A stretch of 60,866 bases of DNA from Denitratimonas yunnanensis (SeqCode) (GCA_026410415.1 JAPMLR010000012.1:1-60866); one strand, 5' to 3'. Counted from the stretch's first letter, positions 37,276 through 51,791 are shown. The notes: generated from the sequence alone by a model not told the origin. Translations and numbers: made by a program.

Positions 37276-39462
37276 TCAGTACAGATCCACCGGGTCCACA
37301 TCCAGCGACCAGCGCACCTTGCGCGCTTCGGGCAGGTCATGCAGTTGCACGAACAGGCTGCGCAGCATTGCCTGCAGGGCCGGGCGGTGACTGGATTCGA
37401 TCAGCAGCTGGCCACGCATCCGGCCTGCCCGGCGCGGCATCGGTGCCGGCATGGGGGGATGGGCCTGAACCTGGTCATGACCTCGCGCCAGGCCATGCGC
37501 GGTGGCGAGAAAGTCCTTCAGCGCCGCCTCGTGCGTGGCTTCGGCGCGCAGCAACGCCAGGTAGGAAAACGGCGGGAACTGTGCTTCGGCGCGTTGTGCC
37601 AGCTCGGCCTCGGCGAAACTCGGGTAACCGCGGGTGATCAGGGTCTGCAGCAGCGGATGGTCGGGGTGATGGGTCTGAAGCCAGACCTCGCCGGGCTTCT
37701 GTGCCCGTCCCGCGCGACCAGCCACCTGGATCAGCAACTGGGCAAGGCGCTCGCCGGCACGGAAGTCGGCGCTGAACAGGCCATCGTCGATGCTGGCGAT
37801 CGCGACCAGGGTAAGGTTCGGCAGGTCATGGCCCTTGGCCAGCATCTGGGTGCCGACGAGGAGACCGGGTGCGTCTCCGAGGGCGTCGAAGTGCTTTTCC
37901 ACGGCATCACGGCCGTGCGTGGTTTCTCGGTCCACGCGTACCAGCGGCACATCCGGGAAGGCATCCGCCAGCGCCTGCTCCAGGCGTTCGGTGCCGGCAC
38001 CTTGCGGAACCAGCGCCAGACCGCCACAGTCGGGGCAGGCCGGTGGCGCGGGTTTGCGGTGGCCGCAATGGTGGCAGATCAGTCGGTTGCGACCGTGCAA
38101 TGTCATCGCTCTGTCGCAGCGCGGGCAATCGGCGTGCCAGCCGCAGTCGTGGCACAACAAGACCGGGGCATAGCCGCGCCGGTTGCGGAACACCATCGCC
38201 TGCTCGCCACGCCGCAGGCAGGCGCCGATGGCATCGATCAGAGGCCGTGACAGACCGTGGGTGAGCCGTTGGCCGCGCAGGTCCAGCACGTGCACCCGGG
38301 GCGGTTTGGCCCCGCCGGCGCGTTCGCGCAGCGTGAGCCAGCGGTAGCGGCCCTGTCGCGCGTGCTGGAGCGTTTCCAGGCTGGGTGTGGCGCTGCCCAA
38401 CACGACCGGAATGCCGAGGCGCTTGGCCCGCATCAGGGCAAAGTCGCGGGCGTGGTAGCGGAAGCCATCTTGCTGTTTGTAAGACGCGTCGTGCTCTTCG
38501 TCGATCACGATCAGGCCTGGCTCGGGCAGCGGCGAGAACACCGCCGAGCGGGTGCCGATCAGGACGCGGGCCTCGCCGCGCGCCATCAGTGTGTGGGTCC
38601 GGGCACGTTCGGCATCCGACAGACCCGAGTGCAGGGCATGTACCGGAACCGGCAGGCGTTCGCCGTAACGTCGGATGGCCTGGGGTGTCAGGCCGATCTC
38701 CGGCACCAGGACCAGTGCCTGCCGGCCCCGAGCCAGGCACTGTTCGATGGCGGCCAGATACACCTCGGTCTTGCCGCTGCCGGTGACGCCCTCCAGCAGC
38801 GCGACGTCGAATCTGCCGGCCATCGCCTCGATGGCTTGCACGGCGGTGCCCTGTTCGACCGACAGCGCCGGGGCGGCGCGGCGCGGCTCCGACAGCTGCG
38901 CACCAGGTGGCCGCAGCCGGGTCTGGATGAGGCCGCGAGTATCCAGCGTGCGCAGCGTGCTGCGCCACTTGGGGTCGAATCCGGCCAGCCCGGCGGCATC
39001 GCGCTCGCCTCCGGCCAAAAAATCAGCCAGCGCACGCGGTCGCGAGCCGACCCGCAAGGTCGGGCGAGCCGTCCGTCCGGCTTCGCTGAGGTACCAGTAT
39101 GCGATTCTGGTGTCCGGCGGCGCTTCGCCCTGACGGAGGGGAATCGGCAGGGCGCTGGCCAGCACGTCGCCGAGCGCGCGCTGATAGTAGCTGGCAGCCC
39201 AGTGGAGGCTCAGCCAGAGGGCGGTATCGAACGGAGATGCGTCTGGATCCAGCACGGCGTCGACGCGTTTCAACGCCACCCCGTCCACTGCGGCGGTGCC
39301 TTCTTCAATGAAGAAACCCACGAGGGTGCGCTGCCCGAACGGCACCCGTACCCGCGCGCCCGCGGCAGGGCAACTGGCCCCAATGGGTGGCAGGTAGTCG
39401 AAAAGACGTGGCAATGGCAGCGGCAGGGCGATACGCCAGACCGGAGGCGGGGATGCACTCAT
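37276..39462 (-). CDS. priA: Primosomal protein N' (PriA helicase)
   Basis: Restarts stalled replication forks away from oriC. The 728-residue protein has an N-terminal DNA-binding domain, Walker A in GVTGSGKTEVYLAAI, Walker B DEEH in IVIDEEHDASYK, and zinc-binding cysteines arranged CHDC...CPRC...CHHC...CPDC that interrupt the second helicase lobe. Helicase motifs V and VI follow (GTQMLAKGHDLPNLTLV; QVAGRAGRAQKPGEV). The start is the ATG at 39462. A DnaA-box-like cluster lies in its upstream region. Confidence 0.96.
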   Translation of the reverse strand: MSASPPPVWRIALPLPLPRLFDYLPPIGASCPAAGARVRVPFGQRTLVGFFIEEGTAAVDGVALKRVDAVLDPDASPFDTALWLSLHWAASYYQRALGDVLASALPIPLRQGEAPPDTRIAYWYLSEAGRTARPTLRVGSRPRALADFLAGGERDAAGLAGFDPKWRSTLRTLDTRGLIQTRLRPPGAQLSEPRRAAPALSVEQGTAVQAIEAMAGRFDVALLEGVTGSGKTEVYLAAIEQCLARGRQALVLVPEIGLTPQAIRRYGERLPVPVHALHSGLSDAERARTHTLMARGEARVLIGTRSAVFSPLPEPGLIVIDEEHDASYKQQDGFRYHARDFALMRAKRLGIPVVLGSATPSLETLQHARQGRYRWLTLRERAGGAKPPRVHVLDLRGQRLTHGLSRPLIDAIGACLRRGEQAMVFRNRRGYAPVLLCHDCGWHADCPRCDRAMTLHGRNRLICHHCGHRKPAPPACPDCGGLALVPQGAGTERLEQALADAFPDVPLVRVDRETTHGRDAVEKHFDALGDAPGLLVGTQMLAKGHDLPNLTLVAIASIDDGLFSADFRAGERLAQLLIQVAGRAGRAQKPGEVWLQTHHPDHPLLQTLITRGYPSFAEAELAQRAEAQFPPFSYLALLRAEATHEAALKDFLATAHGLARGHDQVQAHPPMPAPMPRRAGRMRGQLLIESSHRPALQAMLRSLFVQLHDLPEARKVRWSLDVDPVDLY

Positions 39463-39917
39463 GGGTAATGAGTGTAGGACGGAGGGCGGTTCCGGTACTT
39501 GCTTAGTTGCGGCGCAGTTCTGTGCCACAAGTCATGAATTGGTGCTAACTGACTGCCACACATGATGAAATCGTGGAAATCCACAAGTCCTGTGGATAAG
39601 TGTGTGGAACAACGCTGGGACAGGAGTGCGCCACGCCAGTGCGATGGGCATCGGGAACGGCTTGGTCAAAAAATAGCCACGTCGTCAATGTCAAATAAAA
39701 TCAACATGTTGTGATGTGCGCTGCGACTGGTGGAAGGTCAATGACACAAAATTTCACGAGGAAACGGACACCCGGAGGCCGCTGTGTACAACCCAATCGG
39801 CGCAAATCCTTGTCAGGCTTGGGGAGAACGCCCGGGGCTGGTGTGTCAATCCCCACGGATGGGGTAGGCGATACAGGCTGCTATCCTGCCGCACCGCGCT
39901 CCTCGCCGCCGCGTTGC
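39463..39917. promoter_or_regulatory. 455-bp divergent intergenic region with DnaA-box-like sites
   Basis: Separates priA from the sigma-region-4-like gene. It holds a perfect DnaA box TGTGGATAA (39591-39599) and an inverted near-match AAATCCACA (39578-39586), so the two face each other about 4 bp apart. The distal half contains GC-rich dyads such as CCCCACGGATGGGG and a -10-like TATCCT at about 39881, shortly before the rightward gene. No gene is supported here. Confidence 0.5.
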
Positions 39918-40571
39918 ATGTCTGAATTCGATCCGACCCGATCCTTTGTCTCGCTGCCTGATGACCTTGCGCGGCAGATGCTCGACGAAGCGCTCGTGCG
40001 ACTCTCCCCGGTGCAGCGCCAGGCGGTGACGATGCGTCTCCGTGGCGTCGCCGATGTGGACGGCATCGCTGAACGGCTCGGTCTTCCGGAGGAAACCGTG
40101 CGCGCGAGTCTCGCGTTCGCCGTCGCGCAATTGCGCATGGCGCTTTCCGATGCACCGCTGGATCGCCGGCACAATGACTGGCTGCACCGTTGCCGTGCTC
40201 TGCATACGGCGCCGCCTGACCGTTCACGTGCGCCCGATCGCGCTTCCGAAGCGGCACTGCCCGCACCGGTGCAACCCGGGGCGCACCTCCAGCCAGCAGC
40301 AGGGGCGGGGCGACAAATGCGATGGGCCGTGGTGCTGGGGTTGCTGGTACTGGCGGGTGTCATGGTCTGGCAGTTCCGCCAGACCGGATCCACCGATGGC
40401 GCACCGTCGAAGGTCGAGACCGGCCCTCAGCGGATGCCGCCCCCGAACGCCCCCGAGGCACCGCTGACCGCGCCGGATTTCCTGCTGGTGCTGTTGCAGC
40501 AGCAGCATCCTGGCGTGCTGGAGGATCTGGAGTTCCATGTTTGGCTGGCCGAACAGGAGGCATTGCAATGA
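39918..40571 (+). CDS. Sigma-70 region 4-like domain fused to a membrane segment
   Basis: A 217-residue protein. Residues 27-75 read as a sigma region 4 helix-turn-helix (LSPVQRQAVTMRLRGVADVDGIAERLGLPEETVRASLAFA), but region 2, needed for core and -10 binding, is absent. After a linker, a transmembrane segment spans about residues 135-155 (WAVVLGLLVLAGVMVW). A short acidic tail follows. It cannot be a normal ECF sigma factor and may be a membrane-tethered regulator or a degenerate sigma. The start at 39918 is the first ATG before the domain. It overlaps the DUF3106 gene by 4 bp. Confidence 0.65.
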   Translation: MSEFDPTRSFVSLPDDLARQMLDEALVRLSPVQRQAVTMRLRGVADVDGIAERLGLPEETVRASLAFAVAQLRMALSDAPLDRRHNDWLHRCRALHTAPPDRSRAPDRASEAALPAPVQPGAHLQPAAGAGRQMRWAVVLGLLVLAGVMVWQFRQTGSTDGAPSKVETGPQRMPPPNAPEAPLTAPDFLLVLLQQQHPGVLEDLEFHVWLAEQEALQ

Positions 40572-41227
40572 AGCGGCCGGCATTCGCGCTGTGGGTGTCG
40601 TTTGCCATTATCTGTGCGGTATCGGCGCAGGCATCTTCCGATGGAGCGGACGTGCCTGCCGTGCAACAGGCGCTGGCACCTTTCCAGTCGCTGATGGCGC
40701 GCCTGCCAGCGCCGTTGCGTGATCGCCTGCTGGCTCACGCCCGCGCATGGGTGGCGCTGACGCCCGAGGAGCAGGCTCGGCTGCGGGAAAACCTGATGGC
40801 CTGGGATGAGCTGTCGCCGCAAGCCAAACTGGCGCTGCGCGAACGTTTCGAGGCGTGGGAGCATCTCGATGATGCCACGCGCGATGCGGCCCTGGCCGCG
40901 ATGCGCGACTACGCGCGCCTGCCCGAGGCCAGCCGCCGGGCATGGCGGGAGCGCTTCGACGCCCTGCCGCCGGAGCAGCGCCAGCGTTACCGCTTCGATG
41001 CTTCCACCCGGGCTGCGATGGATCTGGCCAACGACCTGTTCCCCTTCATTCCGGTCGAGCAGCACGCCGACACGTTGGCGATGCTTCGCGCCCTCACGCT
41101 GGATCAGGTGGGTGCCCTGCGACGCCATCTTGCTCGCCTGCCGCCGGGGCAGCGCAATGTCTATCGGCAGAAACTGCTCGACATGGAACCGGCGATGCGC
41201 GTGTCGGAGCTGGAATCGGTGCGCTGA
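40568..41227 (+). CDS. DUF3106 domain protein, secreted
   Basis: A 219-residue protein with a signal peptide (MKRPAFALWVSFAIICAVSAQA). A highly charged helical body follows, with repeats of the type L.P..R..L...R.W..L.PE...RLR.N. These repeats characterise DUF3106 proteins, which often lie beside sigma-factor-like genes in beta- and gammaproteobacteria. It is probably periplasmic; the function is unknown. Its start overlaps the stop of the sigma-like membrane protein. Confidence 0.8.
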   Translation: MKRPAFALWVSFAIICAVSAQASSDGADVPAVQQALAPFQSLMARLPAPLRDRLLAHARAWVALTPEEQARLRENLMAWDELSPQAKLALRERFEAWEHLDDATRDAALAAMRDYARLPEASRRAWRERFDALPPEQRQRYRFDASTRAAMDLANDLFPFIPVEQHADTLAMLRALTLDQVGALRRHLARLPPGQRNVYRQKLLDMEPAMRVSELESVR

Positions 41228-41237
41228 TTCCGGCAGG

Positions 41238-42407
41238 TCACATCGCCACCAGGCTGGCTGCAAGGCTGATGATCAGGCCGAGAACCATCAGCGCAAAGTG
41301 GATGTGTCCGAGCAGCACGAACTTGAGCACGGTGAGAAGCCACCCTTGCCCGTAGACCCGCTTCTGCGTCAGCAGGAGGTAAAGCGGCATCCATGCAAGC
41401 TGCGCCGCCAGCGCCCAGCCCAGCGCGGCATGGACCCAGCCCGCAGGGTCCAGCACGTCGCGCAACGCCATGGTGCCCGTCACCAGCACCAACATCGCGC
41501 ACAGGAAGGCGTGGCTGTGCAACACCACGATCAGGTGCTCCATGTACAGCCGACGGGTGAAGAAGTAGGCGAGCTTCAATACGAGGGCGAACACCGGCAC
41601 CAACACGAACAGAGATTGCGGCAGCATCTGGAAAAAGGCGTCCGCAAGCCGGGAGCGGTCATGGCGTGCTTCGCCGAGGTTGGTCCGGGCGCGTCCGATC
41701 ATCTGGTTCAGCAAGGCATTGGCGCGCTCGGGCAACCACTCGATCGAGATGGGGTTGTCGTGTTGGTGCCAGGGTTTGCCATTGAAGAAGAACTCCGGTG
41801 GCGGCGCGTCTCGCGCACTGCGACCGGGTGGATAGGGCAGGTCGAACGCGTCGCCACGTATCCTGGCTTGCTCACGTGCGGCGAGCCAGTCGATGCGACG
41901 CTGCGCCTGTTCGTTGATCTGCGCGATGCCCTGTTCGATCCCGGCCGTGCTTTCGGGCAAACCGGAGGCCGCCTTCCGCGCTCCGGCCATCCCCTTCAGC
42001 GCGGCATCGCGCAGGCGTTCGACGTCTTCGATCCGCTCGGCCTGCTCGATGCCGCTGGGCAGCGCCATGTTCGTTTCTGCATCGACCGAGAAACGCACCA
42101 TCAGGAACGCCACGATGCACAAGACGAAAAACAGGCGTACCGGCGTGACATAGCGCACCCGATGCCCTCGGAAATACTCCAGGGTGAGATGTCCGGGGCG
42201 CAGCAGCAGCGGGCCGAGGGTACGTGCGATCCGTGAATCGAAATCGAAAACCGTATCGAGGAAGTCGCCGACGATGGTGCTGAAGTGACGCACCATGCCC
42301 TTCACGGGCTGACCGCAGATGCCACAGTATGGTCCGTGGAGCGGTGTCCTGCAGTTCTCGCAAGAGCGCGGAGGAGCGACTTCAGCGATGGCCGGATCCG
42401 GGGACAT
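41238..42407 (-). CDS. DUF3667 zinc-ribbon membrane protein
   Basis: A 389-residue protein. It starts with a CxxC zinc ribbon (CENCRTPLHGPYCGICGQ, about 15-32), then the DUF3667 segment DFDSRIARTLGPLLLRPGHL and four to five transmembrane helices (about 85-105 and several after 250). A long charged stretch (about 120-240) lies between the helices. The family is widespread with no known function. I chose the ATG at 42407 because the zinc ribbon follows it directly. Confidence 0.8.
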   Translation of the reverse strand: MSPDPAIAEVAPPRSCENCRTPLHGPYCGICGQPVKGMVRHFSTIVGDFLDTVFDFDSRIARTLGPLLLRPGHLTLEYFRGHRVRYVTPVRLFFVLCIVAFLMVRFSVDAETNMALPSGIEQAERIEDVERLRDAALKGMAGARKAASGLPESTAGIEQGIAQINEQAQRRIDWLAAREQARIRGDAFDLPYPPGRSARDAPPPEFFFNGKPWHQHDNPISIEWLPERANALLNQMIGRARTNLGEARHDRSRLADAFFQMLPQSLFVLVPVFALVLKLAYFFTRRLYMEHLIVVLHSHAFLCAMLVLVTGTMALRDVLDPAGWVHAALGWALAAQLAWMPLYLLLTQKRVYGQGWLLTVLKFVLLGHIHFALMVLGLIISLAASLVAM

Positions 42408-42572
42408 GGCAGATGGTGCGTCGAAGCGGGATTGGAACCAGTGTAGAGCGCGCTGATGCGGTGTCCATGCCTGTACGTGCTGTGAGGCGCCAGCCGGGCG
42501 CACAGGTAGAATGGAGACACTCCGCACGGCTGCGCTTCCGCCGTTTGCAGGCGTCTCCCAAGCGAGCCTTCC

Positions 42573-43937
42573 ATGCCTTCCAGCCATTCCCGTTTCGTGC
42601 CGCTGGCGCGCGAGATACGCAGTACGTTCAAACTCGCCCTGCCGCTGATTTTCGGCCATGTCGCCACCGGCATGATCGGATTCGTGGATTCGGTGCTGGC
42701 GGGCCGGCACAGCGCCAATACCCTGGCCGCCGTGGCGGTGGGTACGGCGTTGTGGTCGGTGGTGACGATCGTGCTGGTGGGTGTGCTGCTCGCCGTGCCT
42801 CCGTCGGTGTCGCAGTTGGTGGGGGCGGGGCGCAAGGCGGAAGTGCCTGCGTTGTTTCGCCAGACACTCTGGCTGGCTCTGGGATTGGCGGCGGTCCTGA
42901 TGGCGTTTCTGCACGGGGCGACCGGGTGGCTGGGTGCGATGGGCATCGCACCGGAAATCCAGCCATCTGCACGCGGCTTCCTGATGGGGATACTTTGGGG
43001 TGTTCCCGCGTTGGCGTTGTACTTGGCGATGCGGTATCTGAGCGAAGGCCTGCATTGGACCCTGCCCACGATGGTGTTGGGGTTGTCGGGGCTGATGCTG
43101 CTGTTGCCGCTGGGCTATGCGCTGATGTTCGGCAGCTTCGGCTTGCCGGAGTTGGGCGCGGCGGGGCTGGGGTATGCCACCGCGGTAATGTTGTGGTGCC
43201 AGGCGTTGGCGTTCGGGTTGTACCTGTCTCGCAGCCGGCGCTTCGCCGAACTTCGCTTGTTCGGCCAATGGGATTGGCCGCGCTGGCAACCGATCCGCGA
43301 GCTGTTGTCGCTGGGCCTGCCGATCGGCGTGACCGTGGCGATGGAGGGCGGCCTGTTCATTGCGACGGCGCTGCTGATCGGGCGCTTGGGCGAAGTCCCG
43401 GCGGCCGCGCACCAGATCGCGATCAACATCGGCACGCTGACGTTCATGGCGGCTCTTGCCCTGGCGGAAGCCACCACGGTACGCGTGGGCCATGCGGCCG
43501 GTGCCGGCGACACAAGCGGTGTGCGTCGCGCCATTCGTGCCGGTTACGTCATCGTGATCCTGACCCAATGCGCGGCAGCCGCCGGCATCGCGCTGTTCAA
43601 TGACGCCATCGCGGCAATCTATACCCGGGACGCGACGGTACTGGCGCTGGCAACGACATTGCTCTTGTTCACCGCCGCATTCCAGCTTTCCGATGGCATC
43701 CAGGTGGTTTCCGGTGCCGCCCTGCGCGGGTTGAAAGACACGCGTGTACCGATGTTGCTCGCGGCTTTCTCTTACTGGGGCGTGGGCATGCCGCTGGGAG
43801 CGGCGCTGGGTTTCGGCCTGGGCTGGGGTGCGCCCGGGATGTGGGCCGGGCTGGTGGCAGGGTTGAGCTTCGCCGCGCTGCTGCTCGGTCTGCGGCTGCG
43901 CCGTCGCCTGGCGCGAATGGAAGCGGTGGGCCGGTGA
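42573..43937 (+). CDS. norM: MATE family multidrug efflux protein
   Basis: An antiporter of 454 residues with 12 predicted membrane helices in two repeats. Typical MATE features are the N-terminal FKLALPLIFGHVATGMIGFVD (TM1 with the expected Asp) and the matching second half LLSLGLPIGVTVAMEGGLF. It probably exports cationic drugs with Na+ or H+. It is divergent from the DUF3667 gene. Confidence 0.92.
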   Translation: MPSSHSRFVPLAREIRSTFKLALPLIFGHVATGMIGFVDSVLAGRHSANTLAAVAVGTALWSVVTIVLVGVLLAVPPSVSQLVGAGRKAEVPALFRQTLWLALGLAAVLMAFLHGATGWLGAMGIAPEIQPSARGFLMGILWGVPALALYLAMRYLSEGLHWTLPTMVLGLSGLMLLLPLGYALMFGSFGLPELGAAGLGYATAVMLWCQALAFGLYLSRSRRFAELRLFGQWDWPRWQPIRELLSLGLPIGVTVAMEGGLFIATALLIGRLGEVPAAAHQIAINIGTLTFMAALALAEATTVRVGHAAGAGDTSGVRRAIRAGYVIVILTQCAAAAGIALFNDAIAAIYTRDATVLALATTLLLFTAAFQLSDGIQVVSGAALRGLKDTRVPMLLAAFSYWGVGMPLGAALGFGLGWGAPGMWAGLVAGLSFAALLLGLRLRRRLARMEAVGR

Positions 43938-43965
43938 AGTTCGCCGCTTCCGCGAGCTGGCCGGG

Positions 43966-44223
43966 TCAGTGGTATGACGGGGGCGTGGTCTCGAACCCGT
44001 CGGAGAACAAGGAGAGATCCAGGTAGCCTGCGCCACCGACGAAGCGGATCACCTCGCCATTGGGGAACCAGTCGCCCGGTTCGCCGGCACGCAGCCGTAG
44101 CGTCCAGGTATCCGGTGTCGACCGGCTGGCACCGGGGAAGTCGTGCCAGGCAATGGTGCCGATGTCGCCCGGCTCCTGCGGCCCGTAGTTGTGCCAGCCA
44201 AAACCCGAATGGCTGTCCCTTCC
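43966..44223 (-). pseudogene. 3' remnant of a secreted protein with LFSDGFETTP tail
   Basis: An 86-codon open stretch without a usable start. It encodes a Trp/Gly-rich beta-type segment (GWHNYGPQEP..., TWTLRLRAGEPGDW) and ends DLSLFSDGFETTP followed by PSYH. The tail resembles that of the fragment at 59588-60112. The 5' part is missing; immediately upstream lies the sppA promoter region. I read it as the end of a gene lost by deletion. I do not recognise the domain. Confidence 0.5.
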
Positions 44224-44289
44224 GGCACGTGACCACCAACACCGGCACGGTATCCTTGGCCGGTATTCCCACTGCCTCGGGGTTTCCCC

Positions 44290-46155
44290 ATGTCCAAAAG
44301 CACTCCCGGTCCGTTGATGCGCTTCCTGCGCGGCATCTGGAACAGCATCAATTTCGCCCGCCGATTGGTGCTCAACCTCGCATTCCTGTTCATCGTGGCG
44401 ATCCTGCTGATCGTGATCTTCTCCGGCGGGGTGAAACTGTCGGACCGGAACGCGTTGGTGATTGCGCCGCAAGGCCAGGTCGTCGAACAATTCAGTGCCG
44501 ATCCGATGGAACGCGCGATGGCGCGCGCCTTCGGCCAGACGCAGCCGGAAACCCAGTTGCGCGATCTGCTTCGCGCGATCGATGCGGCCGCCACCGACGC
44601 GCGGATCGAGCGCCTGGTGATTCGCCCGGACCAGATGACCGGCATCGGCTACGCCACCCTTCAGGAATTGTCCCGCGCCATCGCGAAATTCAAGAAAAGC
44701 GGCAAGCAAGTGGTCGCCTACGCCGATGGCATGGACCAGAAGCAGTACTACCTCGCGGCGCTGGCCGATGAGGTGTACCTGCATCCCGATGGCGCGGTGA
44801 TCGGCGAGGGCATTGCCCGGTATCGCGCCTATTTCCGCGAAGGCCTGCAGGAAAAGCTGGGCGCGAACGTGCACCTGTTCCGCGTGGGCGAGTTCAAGTC
44901 GGCGATGGAGCCGTACATTCTGGATGGGCCGTCGGAGGAATCGCGCGAGGCCGATCTGTTCTGGATGAATGATCTTTGGCAGCGCTTTCTGGCCGACATC
45001 GGCAGTTTCCGCGGCATCGACCCTGCCGAACTGCAGGCACAGATCGACGACTTCGCGACCCAGGTGAAATCGGTGGGTGGCGATCTGGCGCAGCTGGCGT
45101 TGCGGCAGAAGCTGGTCGATGGCCTGATGACGCAGGATCAGTTCCGCGAACTGATGATCGAGCGTGGCGTGGAAGATACGGACATCCAGAGCTTCCGTCA
45201 GGTGGCCTTGGACGACTATCTCGGTTTCCTCGACCGGGACACGCTCCCGATCGACACCCGGCCGAAGGTAGCCGTGGTGGTGGCCCAGGGTGAAATCGCC
45301 GATGGCGATCTTCCTCCGGGTGCCGTGGGCGGGGTCTCCACCTCCAAGTTGCTGCGGGAAGCCCGCGAGGACGAGGACGTGAAGGCCGTGGTGTTGCGTG
45401 TGGATTCCCCGGGCGGCGGCGTGTTCCCGTCCGAACAGATCCGTCGCGAGGTGGAACTGTTGCGCGCGGTCGGCAAGCCCGTGATTGCCTCGATGGGCAA
45501 CGTCGCCGCGTCGGGTGGCTACTGGATCTCGATGGATGCGGACATGATTTACGCCGAGCCGAACACGATCACCGGCTCCATCGGCATCTTCGGCATGTTC
45601 ATGACGTTCCCCGAAACCCTCGCCAAGGTCGGCGTGCGGGTGGATGGTGTGGGCACCACGCGCATCGCAGGTGCGTTCGATCCGACCCGTGCCTTGAATC
45701 CCGTCGTGGGCGAGGCAATCCAGGAAGTCATCAACCATGGCTACCGTCAGTTCATCGGCAAGGTCGCCGCCGCGCGCGAAAAGTCACCGGAAGCGATCGA
45801 TGAGGTGGCGCGTGGTCGCGTGTGGAGTGGTGCGCAAGCCGAGGCGTTCGGACTGGTCGATGAGCTGGGTGGCCTCTCCGACGCCATCACTGAAGCAGCG
45901 CGACGTGCCGGCCTCGCCGAAGACGGTTACGCGGTGCGGTACGTCGAAAAGACGCTCTCGCCGTTCGAGCAGTTTGTCGTCAACGCCAGCCGTGACGCGA
46001 TGGTTCAAGGCATGGCATCCCGGCTTGGCTTGCCGGCCCGGGTATTGGATGCACCTGCGTTGCGCGAGGCGCGCAGCACCTTGCGCATGCTGGAGTCCAG
46101 GCCGGAAGGCGGCAAGCCGTTCAAGGTGGTGGCCTACTGCTTCTGCGAACTCTGA
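44290..46155 (+). CDS. sppA: Signal peptide peptidase SppA, 67K type
   Basis: An inner-membrane serine protease that degrades cleaved signal peptides. The 621-residue form contains two tandem SppA domains, as in E. coli. One membrane segment spans about residues 25-45. The catalytic dyad is Lys203 in VGEFKSAMEPYI (first domain) and Ser408 in GNVAASGGYW (second domain). VDSPGGGVFPSEQI marks the oxyanion region. It ends before a strong rho-independent terminator. Confidence 0.95.
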   Translation: MSKSTPGPLMRFLRGIWNSINFARRLVLNLAFLFIVAILLIVIFSGGVKLSDRNALVIAPQGQVVEQFSADPMERAMARAFGQTQPETQLRDLLRAIDAAATDARIERLVIRPDQMTGIGYATLQELSRAIAKFKKSGKQVVAYADGMDQKQYYLAALADEVYLHPDGAVIGEGIARYRAYFREGLQEKLGANVHLFRVGEFKSAMEPYILDGPSEESREADLFWMNDLWQRFLADIGSFRGIDPAELQAQIDDFATQVKSVGGDLAQLALRQKLVDGLMTQDQFRELMIERGVEDTDIQSFRQVALDDYLGFLDRDTLPIDTRPKVAVVVAQGEIADGDLPPGAVGGVSTSKLLREAREDEDVKAVVLRVDSPGGGVFPSEQIRREVELLRAVGKPVIASMGNVAASGGYWISMDADMIYAEPNTITGSIGIFGMFMTFPETLAKVGVRVDGVGTTRIAGAFDPTRALNPVVGEAIQEVINHGYRQFIGKVAAAREKSPEAIDEVARGRVWSGAQAEAFGLVDELGGLSDAITEAARRAGLAEDGYAVRYVEKTLSPFEQFVVNASRDAMVQGMASRLGLPARVLDAPALREARSTLRMLESRPEGGKPFKVVAYCFCEL

Positions 46156-46207
46156 TAACGGTGGCGTGACGGCTTGGCCGGTTGTCGCCCCGAAGTCTCG
46201 TTCACAC

Positions 46208-46240
46208 CCCCGCGTCGCATTGCGACGCGGGGTTTTGTTT
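46208..46240 (+). terminator. Rho-independent terminator after sppA
   Basis: A 12-bp stem CCCCGCGTCGCA/TGCGACGCGGGG is followed by TTTTGTTTG on the plus strand, about 50 bp after the sppA stop. Confidence 0.85.
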
Positions 46241-46382
46241 GTGCGAGAAGTTCGGTGAATGCAGGCGCTCGGCCCGCCGCATCAGGTGTCAGTGCAGTGT
46301 GGGATCTGCCGGAAGGTTCGCAGACGGTACTGTTCCCGGCCCGATGGCTGGCTGAACCGCGCTCGGCCCTGATCCGGTCGCG

Positions 46383-49228
<2,846 letters not shown>

Positions 49229-49256
49229 CGTCATGCCAGCGATGCGATGCCTGGCG

Positions 49257-51107
<1,851 letters not shown>

Positions 51108-51250
51108 GTGCTGCCTGACTGGATTTGTCAAGTAAAGAACGCGCCAGTATAGCGGTTTGGGCCACATCCCGCCATTGATGGGCTGAACGAAGCTCCAACT
51201 CTGCATTGAAAACGGGGCATGTGCCTCGCTTTCCGGGGCGCGGGCGGGGG

Positions 51251-51688
51251 TCAACAGCTCAGCCGGAAGGTCACCGGGCCGTCATTGACCAGACTCACCA
51301 CCATATGTGCACCGAACTGGCCGGTTTCAACCCGGCCGTGGCGAGCCCGGCAGGCCGCCACCAACTGATCGAACCAGCGCCGGCCGTGCTCGGGCGTGGC
51401 GGCGGTGGTGAAGCTCGGCCGCATCCCCTTGCGGGTATCTGCGGCCAAGGTGAACTGGCTGACCAGCAACAGTCCGCCACCCGTATCGGCCAATGAGCGG
51501 TTCATCCGCCCGGCGTCGTCGCTGAATACCCGGTATCCCAGCAGGCGGTCGCGCATGCGCTCGATCTGCGCTTCGCCATCCTCCGGCTCCACCGCGACCA
51601 GTGCCAGCAAGCCGGGGCCAATGGCGCCCACGATGTTGCCCTCGACTCGGACGCTGGCTTCGGTCACGCGCTGGATCAGGGCAATCAT
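51251..51688 (-). CDS. dtd: D-aminoacyl-tRNA deacylase
   Basis: Hydrolyses D-amino acids mischarged on tRNA. The 145-residue protein has family motifs in order: [44 protein letters not shown] and the C-terminal NDGPVTF. Length is typical. It is divergent from the LpxL-type acyltransferase. Confidence 0.95.
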   Translation of the reverse strand: MIALIQRVTEASVRVEGNIVGAIGPGLLALVAVEPEDGEAQIERMRDRLLGYRVFSDDAGRMNRSLADTGGGLLLVSQFTLAADTRKGMRPSFTTAATPEHGRRWFDQLVAACRARHGRVETGQFGAHMVVSLVNDGPVTFRLSC

Positions 51689-51791
51689 GGAATGCGGGTC
51701 GGGGGGTGGGGCGGTGATGGTAGACCCAACCCGGACGGAGTGGTTGCTTCGGATGCTCTACCATTTGCCAATCCGCTGTCCGGTATCCGTC

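Noticed and set aside
39711..39917. Upstream extension of the sigma-like gene, or a structured leader RNA
   Set aside because: The extension encodes low-complexity, unlikely protein. The dyads there do not match any riboswitch I know, so only an intergenic note was made.
43966..45738. 590-codon minus-strand frame opposite sppA
   Set aside because: Most of it is antisense to sppA. Only the last 86 codons beyond sppA look like real protein and are listed as a remnant.
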